The notes: a model not told the origin generated them from the sequence alone. DNA of 41,500 bases from Bdellovibrionaceae bacterium UBA6776 (GCA_002453155.1 DKGG01000005.1:44351-85850); one strand, 5' to 3'; counted from the stretch's first letter, positions 24,457-33,409 are shown. Program-made: numbers and translations.

Positions 24457-24507
24457 GGGCCTCCAACGGGACACGTTCTTGAAAAAATTCTTCTATGCTA
24501 ATGCGAA

Positions 24508-25572
24508 CTAATCCCCTGGATATTTCACATTATCATTTAAAAAATCTGTAATAAATTTTCTTTTGGGTTCAATTTTCTCGCTGTAGAAATGAGCCGTTAA
24601 GTCAAATCTTTGAGAGCCCGCTGCCACCTGGTAGCGAAATCCTTTTTGCTCTTGGGCAAGAAATAGAGCAAAACTTTCCGCCCAGTCTTCCCCTGGATGC
24701 TTAGACGCATAGGTGGACATAAAAGTGGATTCCATAATTCCACTAAAGATTTCTATGAGAGACGCCGGGTTTAGAAACTGACCCCCACAGAAATAGAAGC
24801 AAATGTCTTTTCGAAACGGGAAGTCCGAAGAAGGTTTTGGCGTCTGAATGTCTTTCCAGGACAACTCACCCCAACTTCCAGGAGTGGGGCGACAATCCCC
24901 CACGGGTTCCCAGGTCCCTGGAGATGTTTCCTCATAATGGCAATCGTAAACTCTGTTCAATTGATTTGAAAAATCAAAGAGATGTCCGAATTCATGGTCC
25001 AGCACATAATCCAGGAAAAATTCTTTCTCATTGCGATTTGAGGTGTATTGCAAAATTCCAAGGCGAGGGGAATCCAACGATGTTGTCCCTCCAAAGCTGG
25101 TTTCTTCCTTCCAGGAGAGCCATTCATCAAAGGTTCTCTCCGAATTCAAGACTTCCTCTCGAATCCCTATTGCTCCAGAGATAACTTCTCCTTGAGGTCC
25201 AATAAGAGGACTCGCAAATGCCGTCGCAAAAAATTGTTTCTCCACCCAAATGTGGTCCAATCGGCAATACATTTTTTGAATCAATTCAGACGACCGGTCA
25301 AAATGACCTTCAAAATAAGACGCAAATCGCCCTTCGTCAGGCAGACAAGGCCGGTCACGCACATCTGGGTGCTCTTCATTAGGTGGGTTCACATAACAAA
25401 CAAGGTCTTTAATTTTTTTCCGACACTCCTCAATCGAGGGCTCGCTGGAAAATACCTTTGTTTTTCCATTTGGATCATGGGAAACAATCACATCAAAAAT
25501 GGTAGTTTCTGAAAAAGATACTCTCCCAAAAAAAGCACTTAATGCGATTAAAGAAAATAAAAAAGATCTCAT
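24508..25572 (-). CDS. secreted HExxH zinc metallopeptidase-like protein
   Basis: A 354-residue protein with a signal peptide (MRSFLFSLIALSAFFGRVSF). Near residue 200 is LDHEFGHLFDF, an HExxH zinc site, and near 305 is EDWAESFALFLA, whose glutamate could be the third zinc ligand as in gluzincins. Six or more cysteines suggest disulfides outside the inner membrane. No known family is recognised beyond the zinc motif. The ATG has an AAGGGG stretch upstream. Base composition is more AT-rich by eye than in the purine operon. It faces away from the protease gene at 25775. Confidence 0.72.
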   Translation of the reverse strand: MRSFLFSLIALSAFFGRVSFSETTIFDVIVSHDPNGKTKVFSSEPSIEECRKKIKDLVCYVNPPNEEHPDVRDRPCLPDEGRFASYFEGHFDRSSELIQKMYCRLDHIWVEKQFFATAFASPLIGPQGEVISGAIGIREEVLNSERTFDEWLSWKEETSFGGTTSLDSPRLGILQYTSNRNEKEFFLDYVLDHEFGHLFDFSNQLNRVYDCHYEETSPGTWEPVGDCRPTPGSWGELSWKDIQTPKPSSDFPFRKDICFYFCGGQFLNPASLIEIFSGIMESTFMSTYASKHPGEDWAESFALFLAQEQKGFRYQVAAGSQRFDLTAHFYSEKIEPKRKFITDFLNDNVKYPGD

Positions 25573-25583
25573 CCCACACCCCT

Positions 25584-25614
25584 TTTAAAATTGCACTGAT
25601 CCTCCACTGCAATT
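25584..25614 (-). promoter_or_regulatory. possible promoter with overlapping inverted repeat, metallopeptidase gene
   Basis: Minus strand TTGCAG (25612-25607), 17 bases, TTTAAA (25589-25584), each 4 of 6. The inverted repeat AATTGCA / TGCAATT (25589-25595 and 25608-25614) covers both hexamers, as an operator would. The leader would be very short. Confidence 0.3.
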
Positions 25615-25774
25615 CCCCCAAGATCAACCCCATAATCTGAAGCGTCGCTTTTAAAGCCGGCAAATCATTTCGTAGGCACCGCAGCAAAGCCGACGCCCCA
25701 ATTTAGAAATTTTGAAAAGGTCTGGTCAAATTGGTTTTTCTCCTTTTAAAAGCATAAAAGGAGATGGGGTAAAC

Positions 25775-26668
25775 ATGAAGTTTTTGATCTTGTTGGCGTT
25801 TTTCTATTTGAGTCTCCCTTTGGGACGCGCTTCCGAAAATGAGGTCTGGATACCGGCACAGAAGATCAATGACAAATTCATAAGTGCCTATTTGACCAAT
25901 GGAAATCAGTGGTGCTCTCCAGCGACGCTCATTGGACCAAACGTATTCCTCACCTCTGCTCATTGCCTCCCATTGATAGGTCATTCCAAGAAGATTCAAA
26001 TTGTCGGCTTGAATAATAATCAGAAGGTTGCCATTCGAAACACCTACTCACATGACTCCATAATTTCTGAAGACGAATTCTTTTCTGGAGAAGAATGCAA
26101 AAATACTTTTGAATCCATCAATGACAAGTCTCAACTCAAACCTTCTGAACTCTTGAAATGCTGGTATTCAGGCGGAAAGAGCGATGTTGCAATCATAGTT
26201 ACAGAAGCAGACTTTACTGCCCCCATGTTCTCCATTTCATCCCGTAAAATTGATTCTGGTGAACAAATATCTTTCTTGAGATATGCTGACGGCTGCGGAG
26301 GAGAAGTTGGAAACTATAGCCTCGCTCAATTGGATGTTTTTGGATTTCAAAAAAATCAGATGGTTTTGAATGGCAATCATCAAAATGGCTCTACCGTTAA
26401 AAACTGCGGCGGTTCAGGAGGCCCCTATTTCTCAAAAAAATTAGATGGATCTGTAGAAGTTATTGGCCTTCATTCAGCAGGAACAAGAGCAAATCTTGAA
26501 CTTACTATTTATGGGAAGAGAGTTTTCTTGCCTGCAAATTTTTTAGGCGGTACTCATTTGAGATCCCAGGAAGTTTGGCAATGGCTAAATCAAATTGCCG
26601 CAGAAAAGAATCTAAAAATTTGTGGCGTCAACTTTCCCTGCCAACCCGTTTTCTTGCCAATTTACTGA
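25775..26668 (+). CDS. secreted trypsin-like serine protease
   Basis: A 297-residue protein with a signal peptide (MKFLILLAFFYLSLPLGRA). The chymotrypsin-fold triad is visible: His in LTSAHC, Asp in GKSDVAII, Ser in NCGGSGGPYF. The usual GDSGGP reads GGSGGP, so the aspartate that stabilises activated trypsins is absent; this is tolerated in some bacterial members. The ATG at 25775 is preferred because AAAGGAG lies upstream and the signal peptide starts there; the longer frame from 25712 adds unrelated residues. Probably acts in the periplasm or outside. It diverges from the metallopeptidase gene. Confidence 0.85.
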   Translation: MKFLILLAFFYLSLPLGRASENEVWIPAQKINDKFISAYLTNGNQWCSPATLIGPNVFLTSAHCLPLIGHSKKIQIVGLNNNQKVAIRNTYSHDSIISEDEFFSGEECKNTFESINDKSQLKPSELLKCWYSGGKSDVAIIVTEADFTAPMFSISSRKIDSGEQISFLRYADGCGGEVGNYSLAQLDVFGFQKNQMVLNGNHQNGSTVKNCGGSGGPYFSKKLDGSVEVIGLHSAGTRANLELTIYGKRVFLPANFLGGTHLRSQEVWQWLNQIAAEKNLKICGVNFPCQPVFLPIY

Positions 26669-26709
26669 TTGGATTCTTTCCATCGCACGACCTAAACCTA
26701 TCGTAGCTC

Positions 26710-26727
26710 CACTCCGACGTCGGAGTG
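26710..26727. repeat. R2 palindrome, copy 5
   Basis: CACTCCGACGTCGGAGTG, 18 bp and perfect, in the 74-bp gap between two convergent genes. No R1 copy is beside it. Neither side has the T-run of an intrinsic terminator. Confidence 0.8.
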
Positions 26728-26742
26728 ATCGCGAAAAAAACA

Positions 26743-27429
26743 CTAAATCCCAATGTTAAAAACAGGGAGGAATTTGATCGGGCCGTTGGACACCAAGTTC
26801 ACAAGACCCAATTGAATGCCGTGCAAATTGTCCGTGGAATTCCACAAGCCAATTTGAAACCCATAAACGGTCTTCGCGGAATTCACCATCCCCAATTGAA
26901 ATCCCGCCATGGTCTCCGTGGTGTTGAACAATCCCAACTGAACTCCGCCAAGAACCTTTGCACGATTGATCATACCCGACTGACCCCCATACACATTCAT
27001 CTTCTCTGCCCAGTTTCCGATCCCCGAAACTTGAAAACCATAAACGCTTCCCGCTCCACCTTGAACGTTTGCACCCAACGCCAACTGAAGCCCCACAATC
27101 AAACTTTCACCTTGGTTTAAATTTAAAAGTCCGGCCGCTTGAATTCCGTAAACTTGAGTTTTTCCGTAGTTCCGGTTGAAGACTCCCGAAAAAGCAAATC
27201 CAGCAAATTCTTTGTCCGAAATTCCACCAATCAAGTTGAAATCTCCCCCCTTCATCTCGCCGTGAGCCGCCCAACCGGGATTGATGCGAAAACCATAAAC
27301 AGATTCTTCCCGAGCAGGAATTTGCAGAGGAGGAAACAGTCCTTCACCAAAAAACACAAAAGACCAAGCGCTCTCAGAAAGCACCAGCAAAGCAATCACC
27401 AACAGTGAACGAAATGTTCGAATTCCCAT
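26743..27429 (-). CDS. LA_2272-type surface repeat protein
   Basis: A 228-residue protein with a signal peptide (IRTFRSLLVIALLVLSESAW). Its C-terminal half is built of five or six short repeats with consensus GxQLGLxN (GVQLGLFN, GFQLGMVN, YGFQIGLWN, GIQLGLVN), matching LA_2272 surface repeats. These are predicted to form a beta-structured outer-membrane or surface protein of unknown function. The ATG at 27429 has GGGGAGGGG just before it; the frame to 27570 overlaps the transporter gene and is rejected. Confidence 0.82.
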   Translation of the reverse strand: MGIRTFRSLLVIALLVLSESAWSFVFFGEGLFPPLQIPAREESVYGFRINPGWAAHGEMKGGDFNLIGGISDKEFAGFAFSGVFNRNYGKTQVYGIQAAGLLNLNQGESLIVGLQLALGANVQGGAGSVYGFQVSGIGNWAEKMNVYGGQSGMINRAKVLGGVQLGLFNTTETMAGFQLGMVNSAKTVYGFQIGLWNSTDNLHGIQLGLVNLVSNGPIKFLPVFNIGI

Positions 27430-27488
27430 ATCCCCTCCCCCAAAAGAAAATGGTAAAGGGAAGGTGCAAAGAAAACAAGAAGCGGGAT

Positions 27489-28904
27489 TTAAGAGAATAG
27501 CGCCCAAGCTTGTAGAGCCAACGCAATCACAATCAATGGAGTCGCCACAAAACGCATCACAAACAACCAATGACTGTACAGAAGCGCTGAAGAGCCCGAC
27601 TCAGTCTGTTCAAATTCCTTAGAGACCAGCTCTTGGCGCAATTTCCAACACACCATTTGAGAAATAAAAAGGGCCACCAATGGAAGTGCCCAATTGATCA
27701 GAATCATATCCCAAAGCCCAAGCAGTCCCACTTTTCCAATGCGCACAAAACTCAAAAGATTGCTACTCAATGCAGGCAATAAAGCCACAAGCAAACAAAA
27801 TGAAGTCACTCCAATGGCACTGATTCGCCGAGGCACACGGCGAGTTTCCCTTAAGTTTGCAACCAGGGTTTCAAGAAGTCCGATGCTTGCTCCAAGAGAC
27901 GCCAAATACAAACACAGAAAAAATCCCACGCCAAACAAAAGCCCTCCGGACATGGATCCAAACAACTCTGGCACCGTCTTAAAAAACAAGTCAGGTCCAA
28001 TGACCTTTTGATCCCCCATGAGGATCAAAGGAAAAATCACAATTCCGGCCAGCACTGAAATCACCGAGTCCAAAGTGGCCACCCGAAGACCTGCCAATGG
28101 CAAATAGGACTCATCTCGCAAATAACTTCCAAAGGTCACCATGGTTCCAAATCCGATGCTCAAGGTGAAAAACACATGGCCAATGGCCTGAGCCGGAGAC
28201 GAAATGGAAAGTTTTGAAAAATCCGGATAAATCAAAAATCTCAACGCTTCCGCGGCAGAATCCAAACTCAAAGATTTGTAAACCATCAGCCCAAGAAGCA
28301 ACGCAAAGACCGGCATGGCATATCCCACCCACCGCTCTAAACCGTGCTCCAAATCTTTTCCCACAATCACACCGATCACAATCAAGTGAAGACCGGTCAA
28401 AAGGATCTGAAGCCATCCGTTGTTCATCAATACGCTCAAGCTTTCAGGACCATTAAAAACAGAAATGCCCACAAAGCCTAAGAAAATTCGAATCAAAAAG
28501 TGCAACACCCAACCACTGATCACTGCGTAGTAAGACAACACCAGAAGATTTAAAATCATCGAGGCCCAAGCCAAAGACTTGTAAGAAGATTTTTCCACTC
28601 GACTTAAACTGTCTGAAGACTTCGTCAAACTTCGAACGATGTGACGTTCCCCAATCATTTTTAATGTGGCTGGAAACAAAGAACTTCGAGAAAGCTTTCC
28701 AAGCAACAACTCTCCGATCAAAAAAGGCAGTCCGATCAAAAACGCAGAGGCCAAATAGAGAAGCACAAAAGCCCCGCCCCCGTTTTCGGCCGCCACATAG
28801 GGAAACCGCCAAAGATTTCCAAGGCCGAAGGCCGAACCCACTGCCGCCAAGTAAAATCCAAGCCGCGTTCCCCAAACGGGAGATTTGTTCGACGAAGAAG
28901 ACAA
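27489..28904 (-). CDS. sodium-dependent transporter of the NSS (SNF) family
   Basis: A 471-residue protein with about eleven or twelve membrane segments. The N-terminal GSAFGLGNLWRFPYVAAENG is the NSS sodium-binding signature. These carriers take up amino acids or related amines with sodium; the substrate is not predictable here. The start is TTG at 28904, one base after the der stop, with AAGGA within the end of der, so expression probably depends on der translation. Confidence 0.9.
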   Translation of the reverse strand: MSSSSNKSPVWGTRLGFYLAAVGSAFGLGNLWRFPYVAAENGGGAFVLLYLASAFLIGLPFLIGELLLGKLSRSSLFPATLKMIGERHIVRSLTKSSDSLSRVEKSSYKSLAWASMILNLLVLSYYAVISGWVLHFLIRIFLGFVGISVFNGPESLSVLMNNGWLQILLTGLHLIVIGVIVGKDLEHGLERWVGYAMPVFALLLGLMVYKSLSLDSAAEALRFLIYPDFSKLSISSPAQAIGHVFFTLSIGFGTMVTFGSYLRDESYLPLAGLRVATLDSVISVLAGIVIFPLILMGDQKVIGPDLFFKTVPELFGSMSGGLLFGVGFFLCLYLASLGASIGLLETLVANLRETRRVPRRISAIGVTSFCLLVALLPALSSNLLSFVRIGKVGLLGLWDMILINWALPLVALFISQMVCWKLRQELVSKEFEQTESGSSALLYSHWLFVMRFVATPLIVIALALQAWALFS

Positions 28905-28905
28905 C

Positions 28906-30369
28906 TTACGGGTTTCCTTCCAACTCTATGGTGTCAAATTCTTCCCCCAAGTCATAGACCACGGAGTCTTCCAACATTTCCTCATCCCAGTAAGCCTCTT
29001 CCGGAGCTTCCATTTCTTGAGAGCGCTTCCTTGGAGCCTTTTGCTTTAAGCCTTTAGGCAAAACAAAGATGCGAATGGGAATTCCTTCCAAACCAAATTC
29101 TTTTTGAATCTGCTTGGTTAGAAACCTACGGTACGCAGGCGTCACCCCTTTGGGTTGATTTGCAAAGGCAATAAAGCTCGGTGGCTTTTGTTTGGTCTGA
29201 GTCAAATAGTAAAATTTGACGTTTTCCGTTCCCCACACCGGAGAAGGTGCTTTTTTGATCACCTCGGTAAAAAACTTATTGAGCTTTGACGTGGAAATTC
29301 GAGTTCCTAATTTCTCCCGCACGAATTCAATTTTATCGAACAGAGCATTGATTCCATAGCCTGTCTTTGCGCTGACAAAAACATAGGGAATTGTTGGGAA
29401 GAAATGGAATTCTCTTTCCAAATGGGTTTTAAACCACGCCTTGTACTCTTTGTTTGAAACTTTGGCCAAATCCATTTTGTTCACAACCAAAACCAGAGCT
29501 TTGTGTTTTTCCAAACAGCTTTCCACGATCCGTGCATCCTGGGCAGTCAGTCCCACTTCCGCATCCACCACCAACAATACCAATTCGCTGCGATCCACGG
29601 CATCTCGAGTTTTAAAGGTTCCAAGAGTTTCCAAATCGCTGGATCTTTTTCCGGCCTTTCGAAGACCGGCCGTATCCGAAAGAAAATAGGTTTTTCCTTC
29701 AAATTCAAATGGCTCTTCTACGCTGTCCACCGTGGTTCCCGCGATGGTCGAAACCAGCATGCGCTTTTCTCCAAGCAGCAAGTTGGCCAAAGAACTTTTC
29801 CCTGCATTGGGCTTTCCCACCAAACTCAACCGGAAACCTTCGATTTTTTCTTCGGTCTCTTCTTTAGAGTACTCCAAAATCCACTCGACGATTTCATCCA
29901 CATTGAAGTTGTTCTCAAAAGAGGCCGGAAGCAGGTCCACACCCCATTGATAGAAATCTGCCAAATAGGTTTCAGGCTCAAGGCTTCGATCACATTTGTT
30001 AACGACCACCAAAAAGGGCTTATCAAGTTCGTTCACCTGACGAAACACCTGTTGGTCTTCAATGGTCATTCCTTCGCGCCCATCCACAATAAGAACAATC
30101 AAATCCACATTCTCCAAATAATTAGAGACGCGGTCTTTGATCAACATGGAGATTTCATCTTCACGATCCGTCAATCCCCCGGTGTCCACCACTTCGAAGC
30201 CTTTTCCCCACCAATCCGTAGGTTCGATCAAAAGGTCTCGGGTCACCCCGGGCTCGTTTTTCACCATGGCTCTTCGCGATCGGGTCAGCCGATTGAACAA
30301 GGAAGATTTTCCCACATTGGGTCTTCCCACCAATGCCACTCGTGGAAGTTTAATGTTGAGGCTGGACAT
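28906..30369 (-). CDS. der: ribosome biogenesis GTPase Der (EngA)
   Basis: A 487-residue protein with two tandem GTPase domains. The first has GRPNVGKSSL, DTGGL and NKCD; the second, from about residue 180, has GKPNAGKSSL, DTAGL and NKMD. A C-terminal KH-like domain follows. Der helps assemble the 50S subunit. An ATG at 30369 with AAGGAG seven bases before it is preferred to a TTG at 30375. The start lies inside the 3' end of era (20-bp overlap). The acidic tail after RKRSQEMEAPEE is longer than in many homologues. Confidence 0.96.
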   Translation of the reverse strand: MSSLNIKLPRVALVGRPNVGKSSLFNRLTRSRRAMVKNEPGVTRDLLIEPTDWWGKGFEVVDTGGLTDREDEISMLIKDRVSNYLENVDLIVLIVDGREGMTIEDQQVFRQVNELDKPFLVVVNKCDRSLEPETYLADFYQWGVDLLPASFENNFNVDEIVEWILEYSKEETEEKIEGFRLSLVGKPNAGKSSLANLLLGEKRMLVSTIAGTTVDSVEEPFEFEGKTYFLSDTAGLRKAGKRSSDLETLGTFKTRDAVDRSELVLLVVDAEVGLTAQDARIVESCLEKHKALVLVVNKMDLAKVSNKEYKAWFKTHLEREFHFFPTIPYVFVSAKTGYGINALFDKIEFVREKLGTRISTSKLNKFFTEVIKKAPSPVWGTENVKFYYLTQTKQKPPSFIAFANQPKGVTPAYRRFLTKQIQKEFGLEGIPIRIFVLPKGLKQKAPRKRSQEMEAPEEAYWDEEMLEDSVVYDLGEEFDTIELEGNP

Positions 30370-31279
30370 ATCCAAGCTCCTTCATCACATGGGAACTGCG
30401 ATCCCAGTTTTTGTACGCACTGACTTTCAAATCCAAGAAAACTTTTGTGCCCACGAGCTTTTCGATTTCTTTTCGCGCCTTCATTCCAATTTCTTTGATG
30501 AGTGCCGCTTTTCGACCCACTACAATGGAAACGTGATTTTCTTTGGAAACCAAGATTTCACAAAAAATACGGGTGATTTTTGGAGAGCCTTCGTCAAACA
30601 ACAAAGGTCGAACAGCAATCCCAAAAGGAACCTCTTGATGAATCAACTCAAAACACTTTTCCCGAATCACCTCCACGGTCAATTCTTTTACTGTCGACGG
30701 CGTGTAAAGATCTTCCAAAAACAAAGGCGCCGGTGAGTTGGGAATTAAGCTTGGTAAAACATCTAAGATCTTCTCTTTGAGTTCGACCTGATCCCCTTTG
30801 GTGGAAGAAGATCCACTGACAATGGGAACCCCCAGGGATTCCAAATCATTTCTTAAAATTTGTGGCCGGTGAAGAAGTGGCAAATCGGTTTTGTGAATCA
30901 CCACCATGTAGGGCTTTCCGGATTCTTTGGCCAACTCCACAATTTCCATCAAACGCTTGGGCTCTTTTTCATCGATGTTCAAGACGCAAATCAATACATC
31001 CGAGTCCCGAATCACATCCAAAGCCTCTTGGTGAAGAAACTCATGCAGGCCTTTTTTCGCAGAAATCAACCCTGGCGCGTCCACAAACACCGCCTGATAT
31101 TCTTTTGTGGAAAGAAGCCCCACCTGACGGCGGCGCGTGGTCTGGGGTTTGTCAGAAACAATGGACACCTTCTCGCCCACAAGTGCATTCATCAATGTGC
31201 TTTTTCCAGAGTTTGGCAGACCAATCAGGCCTACAAATCCCGCACGGTAATTTTCATTTTTCAAAGCTTCAGTTTCCAC
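30350..31279 (-). CDS. era: GTPase Era
   Basis: A 309-residue protein: N-terminal GTPase domain with GLPNSGKSTL, VDAPGL and HKTD (the usual NKxD with His), then a C-terminal KH RNA-binding domain (KEIGMKARKEIEKLVGTKVF near 265). Era binds 16S rRNA during 30S maturation. The start is GTG at 31279, overlapping the rnc stop by 11 bp. The rnc-era-der order links RNA processing with ribosome assembly. Confidence 0.96.
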   Translation of the reverse strand: METEALKNENYRAGFVGLIGLPNSGKSTLMNALVGEKVSIVSDKPQTTRRRQVGLLSTKEYQAVFVDAPGLISAKKGLHEFLHQEALDVIRDSDVLICVLNIDEKEPKRLMEIVELAKESGKPYMVVIHKTDLPLLHRPQILRNDLESLGVPIVSGSSSTKGDQVELKEKILDVLPSLIPNSPAPLFLEDLYTPSTVKELTVEVIREKCFELIHQEVPFGIAVRPLLFDEGSPKITRIFCEILVSKENHVSIVVGRKAALIKEIGMKARKEIEKLVGTKVFLDLKVSAYKNWDRSSHVMKELGYVQPQH

Positions 31280-32000
31280 GATTTTCTATTCCTTCCAATT
31301 TTGACTTTAATTCTTCCAAATTTAAATTTTCTAATGCGGACTGTGCGGAATTTTGTTCCGCTTCTTTCACACTGGCCCCATGTCCTTCACCCAAATTTTG
31401 GTGAAGGAAGTTCACTCGAACAAAAAATGTTTTGCTGTGATCCGGTCCTTCTTCTCCCAAACGTTCATAGGTGGGCGTTTGACCGAAATATTTTTGAAGT
31501 TCTTCTTGAAGTTGAGATTTCCAATCGGAGTGAGAGTTTTTCAGAATGTCTTCCGAAACCAGTTCCTCTTTAAAGAGTTCCGAGACAAAATTCACCAAAG
31601 CCTTCTCACCCAACTCCAGATAAAGGGCTCCCATCAATGCCTCCAAACAGGAAGCCACCACACGAGGCGAACAGGATTCTCTTTCGCTGCGTCCACGAAG
31701 AATTCTTTTTTCAAGCCCAAGATCAGCGCCCTTTTCAGCAAGTCTGCGGGTGCTCACCAAGTTGGATCGAGCCTTTGTCAAAAAGCCTTCGTCTTTTTCG
31801 GGAAAATTTCGATAAAGCTCGCGAGCCACAACGGCACCCAAACAGGCATCGCCCAAGAACTCCAAACGCTCATTGTCCACCCAGTGGGATTTGGATTCGT
31901 TGATGTAACTTTTGTGAGTAAAAGCCCGTTCGAAAAGGTCTGAATTTTTGAACTCTTCTGGAAGTTGCTCCAAAAGAGGGGGAAGGTCTTTCGAGATCAT
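31269..32000 (-). CDS. rnc: ribonuclease III
   Basis: A 243-residue endonuclease for double-stranded RNA. It has the signature NERLEFLGDACLG near residue 43, a second acidic site in CLEALMGALYLE, and a C-terminal double-stranded RNA-binding domain (KSQLQEELQKYFGQTPTY, KEAEQNSAQSALENL). It processes rRNA precursors. The ATG at 32000 has AGGA seven bases upstream. It is first in the rnc-era-der-transporter run. Confidence 0.96.
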   Translation of the reverse strand: MISKDLPPLLEQLPEEFKNSDLFERAFTHKSYINESKSHWVDNERLEFLGDACLGAVVARELYRNFPEKDEGFLTKARSNLVSTRRLAEKGADLGLEKRILRGRSERESCSPRVVASCLEALMGALYLELGEKALVNFVSELFKEELVSEDILKNSHSDWKSQLQEELQKYFGQTPTYERLGEEGPDHSKTFFVRVNFLHQNLGEGHGASVKEAEQNSAQSALENLNLEELKSKLEGIENRGN

Positions 32001-32010
32001 AAGGTCATCC

Positions 32011-32074
32011 TGGCGAAACGCGCCAACGTTTAAAATTACTCAATCGGTGTATCAAGGTTATGGCAACGCGTCAA
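32011..32074 (-). promoter_or_regulatory. possible rnc promoter and leader hairpin
   Basis: Minus strand TTGACG (32074-32069), 17 bases, TACACC (32051-32046). The -35 is good; the -10 is poor (3 of 6). In the predicted leader, TGGCG-AAACG-CGCCA (32011-32025) forms a GC-rich hairpin just before the ribosome site. In Escherichia coli, RNase III cuts its own leader; whether this hairpin does so is untested. Confidence 0.3.
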
Positions 32075-32089
32075 CTTTGCGAGAAAAAC

Positions 32090-33409
32090 CTACAACAGGG
32101 TGCCTAAAAACACGGGATCCAAGCCAGGACGTCGATCTGGAAGGATCTCTTTCATTTCAAGACGGACTTCTCCATCTCCGGCACCCGAAACCTGGAAGTC
32201 TTTTGAAGGCCTGGGCACTTGAACGGTCAGATAGTCCCGGGTCAGAAATTTTAAAAATTCTGGATCATTGGAGCTCAAGGGAAGCCCCAACTTGCTCGCT
32301 CCCAGCTGCTTTGGAGCCTTTTGATAGATGCGCTCCTGACTGAGTTGTCGAAGCTGCCGGGCCCGCTCTTTCTTGACGGCTTCCGCAATTTGTCCGTCCA
32401 ACCGCGCCGCATAGGTGCCCGGTCTTTTTGAATAGGAAAACACGTGAACGCGACTCCAAAAGGAATTTTCCAAATCTTTCAGCGCACCCAGGAATTCCTC
32501 TTCTGTTTCCGTGGGAAAGCCCACAATCAAATCCATGCCTACATAGGCTTGGGGCAAGGCCTTTTCGATGCGCGCAAACGCGTCCAACACTTCTTCCCGT
32601 CCATAACTTCGCTTCATCAGTTTCAACACTCGAGAATTTAAATGCTGAATGCTCATGTGAAAGTGAGGACAAAGGCGATCGTTGTCTTTGTAAAGATCCA
32701 GCAAGCGATCACTCAACTCCACAGGCTCCAAACTGGAAATCCGAAACCGGGGCATTTGTGTTTTTGAAAGCAAAGCTTCAACCAAATCTTCAAGCCTTTG
32801 ATTTTCGTCTTCATAGTCGCCAATGTGCACACCGGTGATCACCACTTCACGAAAGCCCTGAGCGTAGAGCTCATTCACCCGTCCAATCAGATCTTTGACC
32901 GATACGCTTCGACTTTTTCCCCTTGCAAAGGGAATCACACAAAAGGTGCAAAAGCTGTTGCACCCATCTTGAATTTTTAAAAATGCCCGCGAATGGGAAG
33001 ACTCCAGTCCTCCTCCGGCCTCTAAATCCTCTTTTTTAAAGATGTTGGATTTAAAAACCTTAGACGTGAGTTTTCCTTTGTAAAAATCCTCAATCAAAAA
33101 TTCCAATTGGCCTTTGTGAGAGTTGGCCACGACCAAATCCACGGCTGGCATTTTCTCAAAAGCTTCGGTGTCGACCTGAGCCCCACAGCCCGTGACCACC
33201 ACCAATCCAAAGGGATTTTGAGATTTGATCTTTCGCGCCTGCTTCAAGGCTTCTTTGGTGGCCGCTTCCGTCACCGCACAGGTGTTTAAAATAAAAACTT
33301 GAGGAGCCTTTGAACTTTCAAAACCCTTGGCTTGAAAGCGCTTTTCCAAAAGACCGGAGTCATAAGTGTTGACCTTGCAGCCATAGGTTTGAATGGAGAA
33401 GGACTTCAA
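32090..33409 (-). CDS. mtaB: tRNA t6A37 methylthiotransferase MtaB
   Basis: A 439-residue radical SAM enzyme. The N-terminal domain holds the auxiliary-cluster cysteines (TYGCKVN, LNTCAVT, TGCGAQ). The radical SAM motif CNSFCTFC lies near residue 150, followed by the methylthiotransferase core and a short TRAM-like end. The GCKVN motif favours MtaB (2-methylthio on t6A) over MiaB or RimO. An ATG at 33418 directly abuts GGAGG; the TTG at 33409, with 8-nt spacing and a TTGA overlap with the mnmA stop, is the better start. Confidence 0.9.
   Translation of the reverse strand: MKSFSIQTYGCKVNTYDSGLLEKRFQAKGFESSKAPQVFILNTCAVTEAATKEALKQARKIKSQNPFGLVVVTGCGAQVDTEAFEKMPAVDLVVANSHKGQLEFLIEDFYKGKLTSKVFKSNIFKKEDLEAGGGLESSHSRAFLKIQDGCNSFCTFCVIPFARGKSRSVSVKDLIGRVNELYAQGFREVVITGVHIGDYEDENQRLEDLVEALLSKTQMPRFRISSLEPVELSDRLLDLYKDNDRLCPHFHMSIQHLNSRVLKLMKRSYGREEVLDAFARIEKALPQAYVGMDLIVGFPTETEEEFLGALKDLENSFWSRVHVFSYSKRPGTYAARLDGQIAEAVKKERARQLRQLSQERIYQKAPKQLGASKLGLPLSSNDPEFLKFLTRDYLTVQVPRPSKDFQVSGAGDGEVRLEMKEILPDRRPGLDPVFLGTLL

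Larger units (their letters stand above)
23921..24507. other. non-coding repeat field upstream of the TonB-like gene
   Basis: 587 bases containing a promoter, R2 copy 4, R1 copies E and F in inverted orientation, and a collapsed remnant G. E, F and G share a 165-bp period. No credible coding sequence is seen. Confidence 0.75.

Noticed and set aside
20941..24500. CRISPR array
   Set aside because: The repeats are about 150 bp, imperfect, in both orientations and separated by genes; there are no regular spacers and no cas genes.
20941..24500. Integron attC sites and gene cassettes
   Set aside because: No GTTRRRY / RYYYAAC core pairs found, the repeats point in both directions, and no integrase gene is present.
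20941..24500. Insertion sequence with terminal inverted repeats
   Set aside because: No transposase reading frame inside any copy, and no clear target-site duplications by eye; at most a non-autonomous element.
29503..30423. 306-residue plus-strand frame opposite der
   Set aside because: Antisense shadow; der is certain from both GTPase domains.
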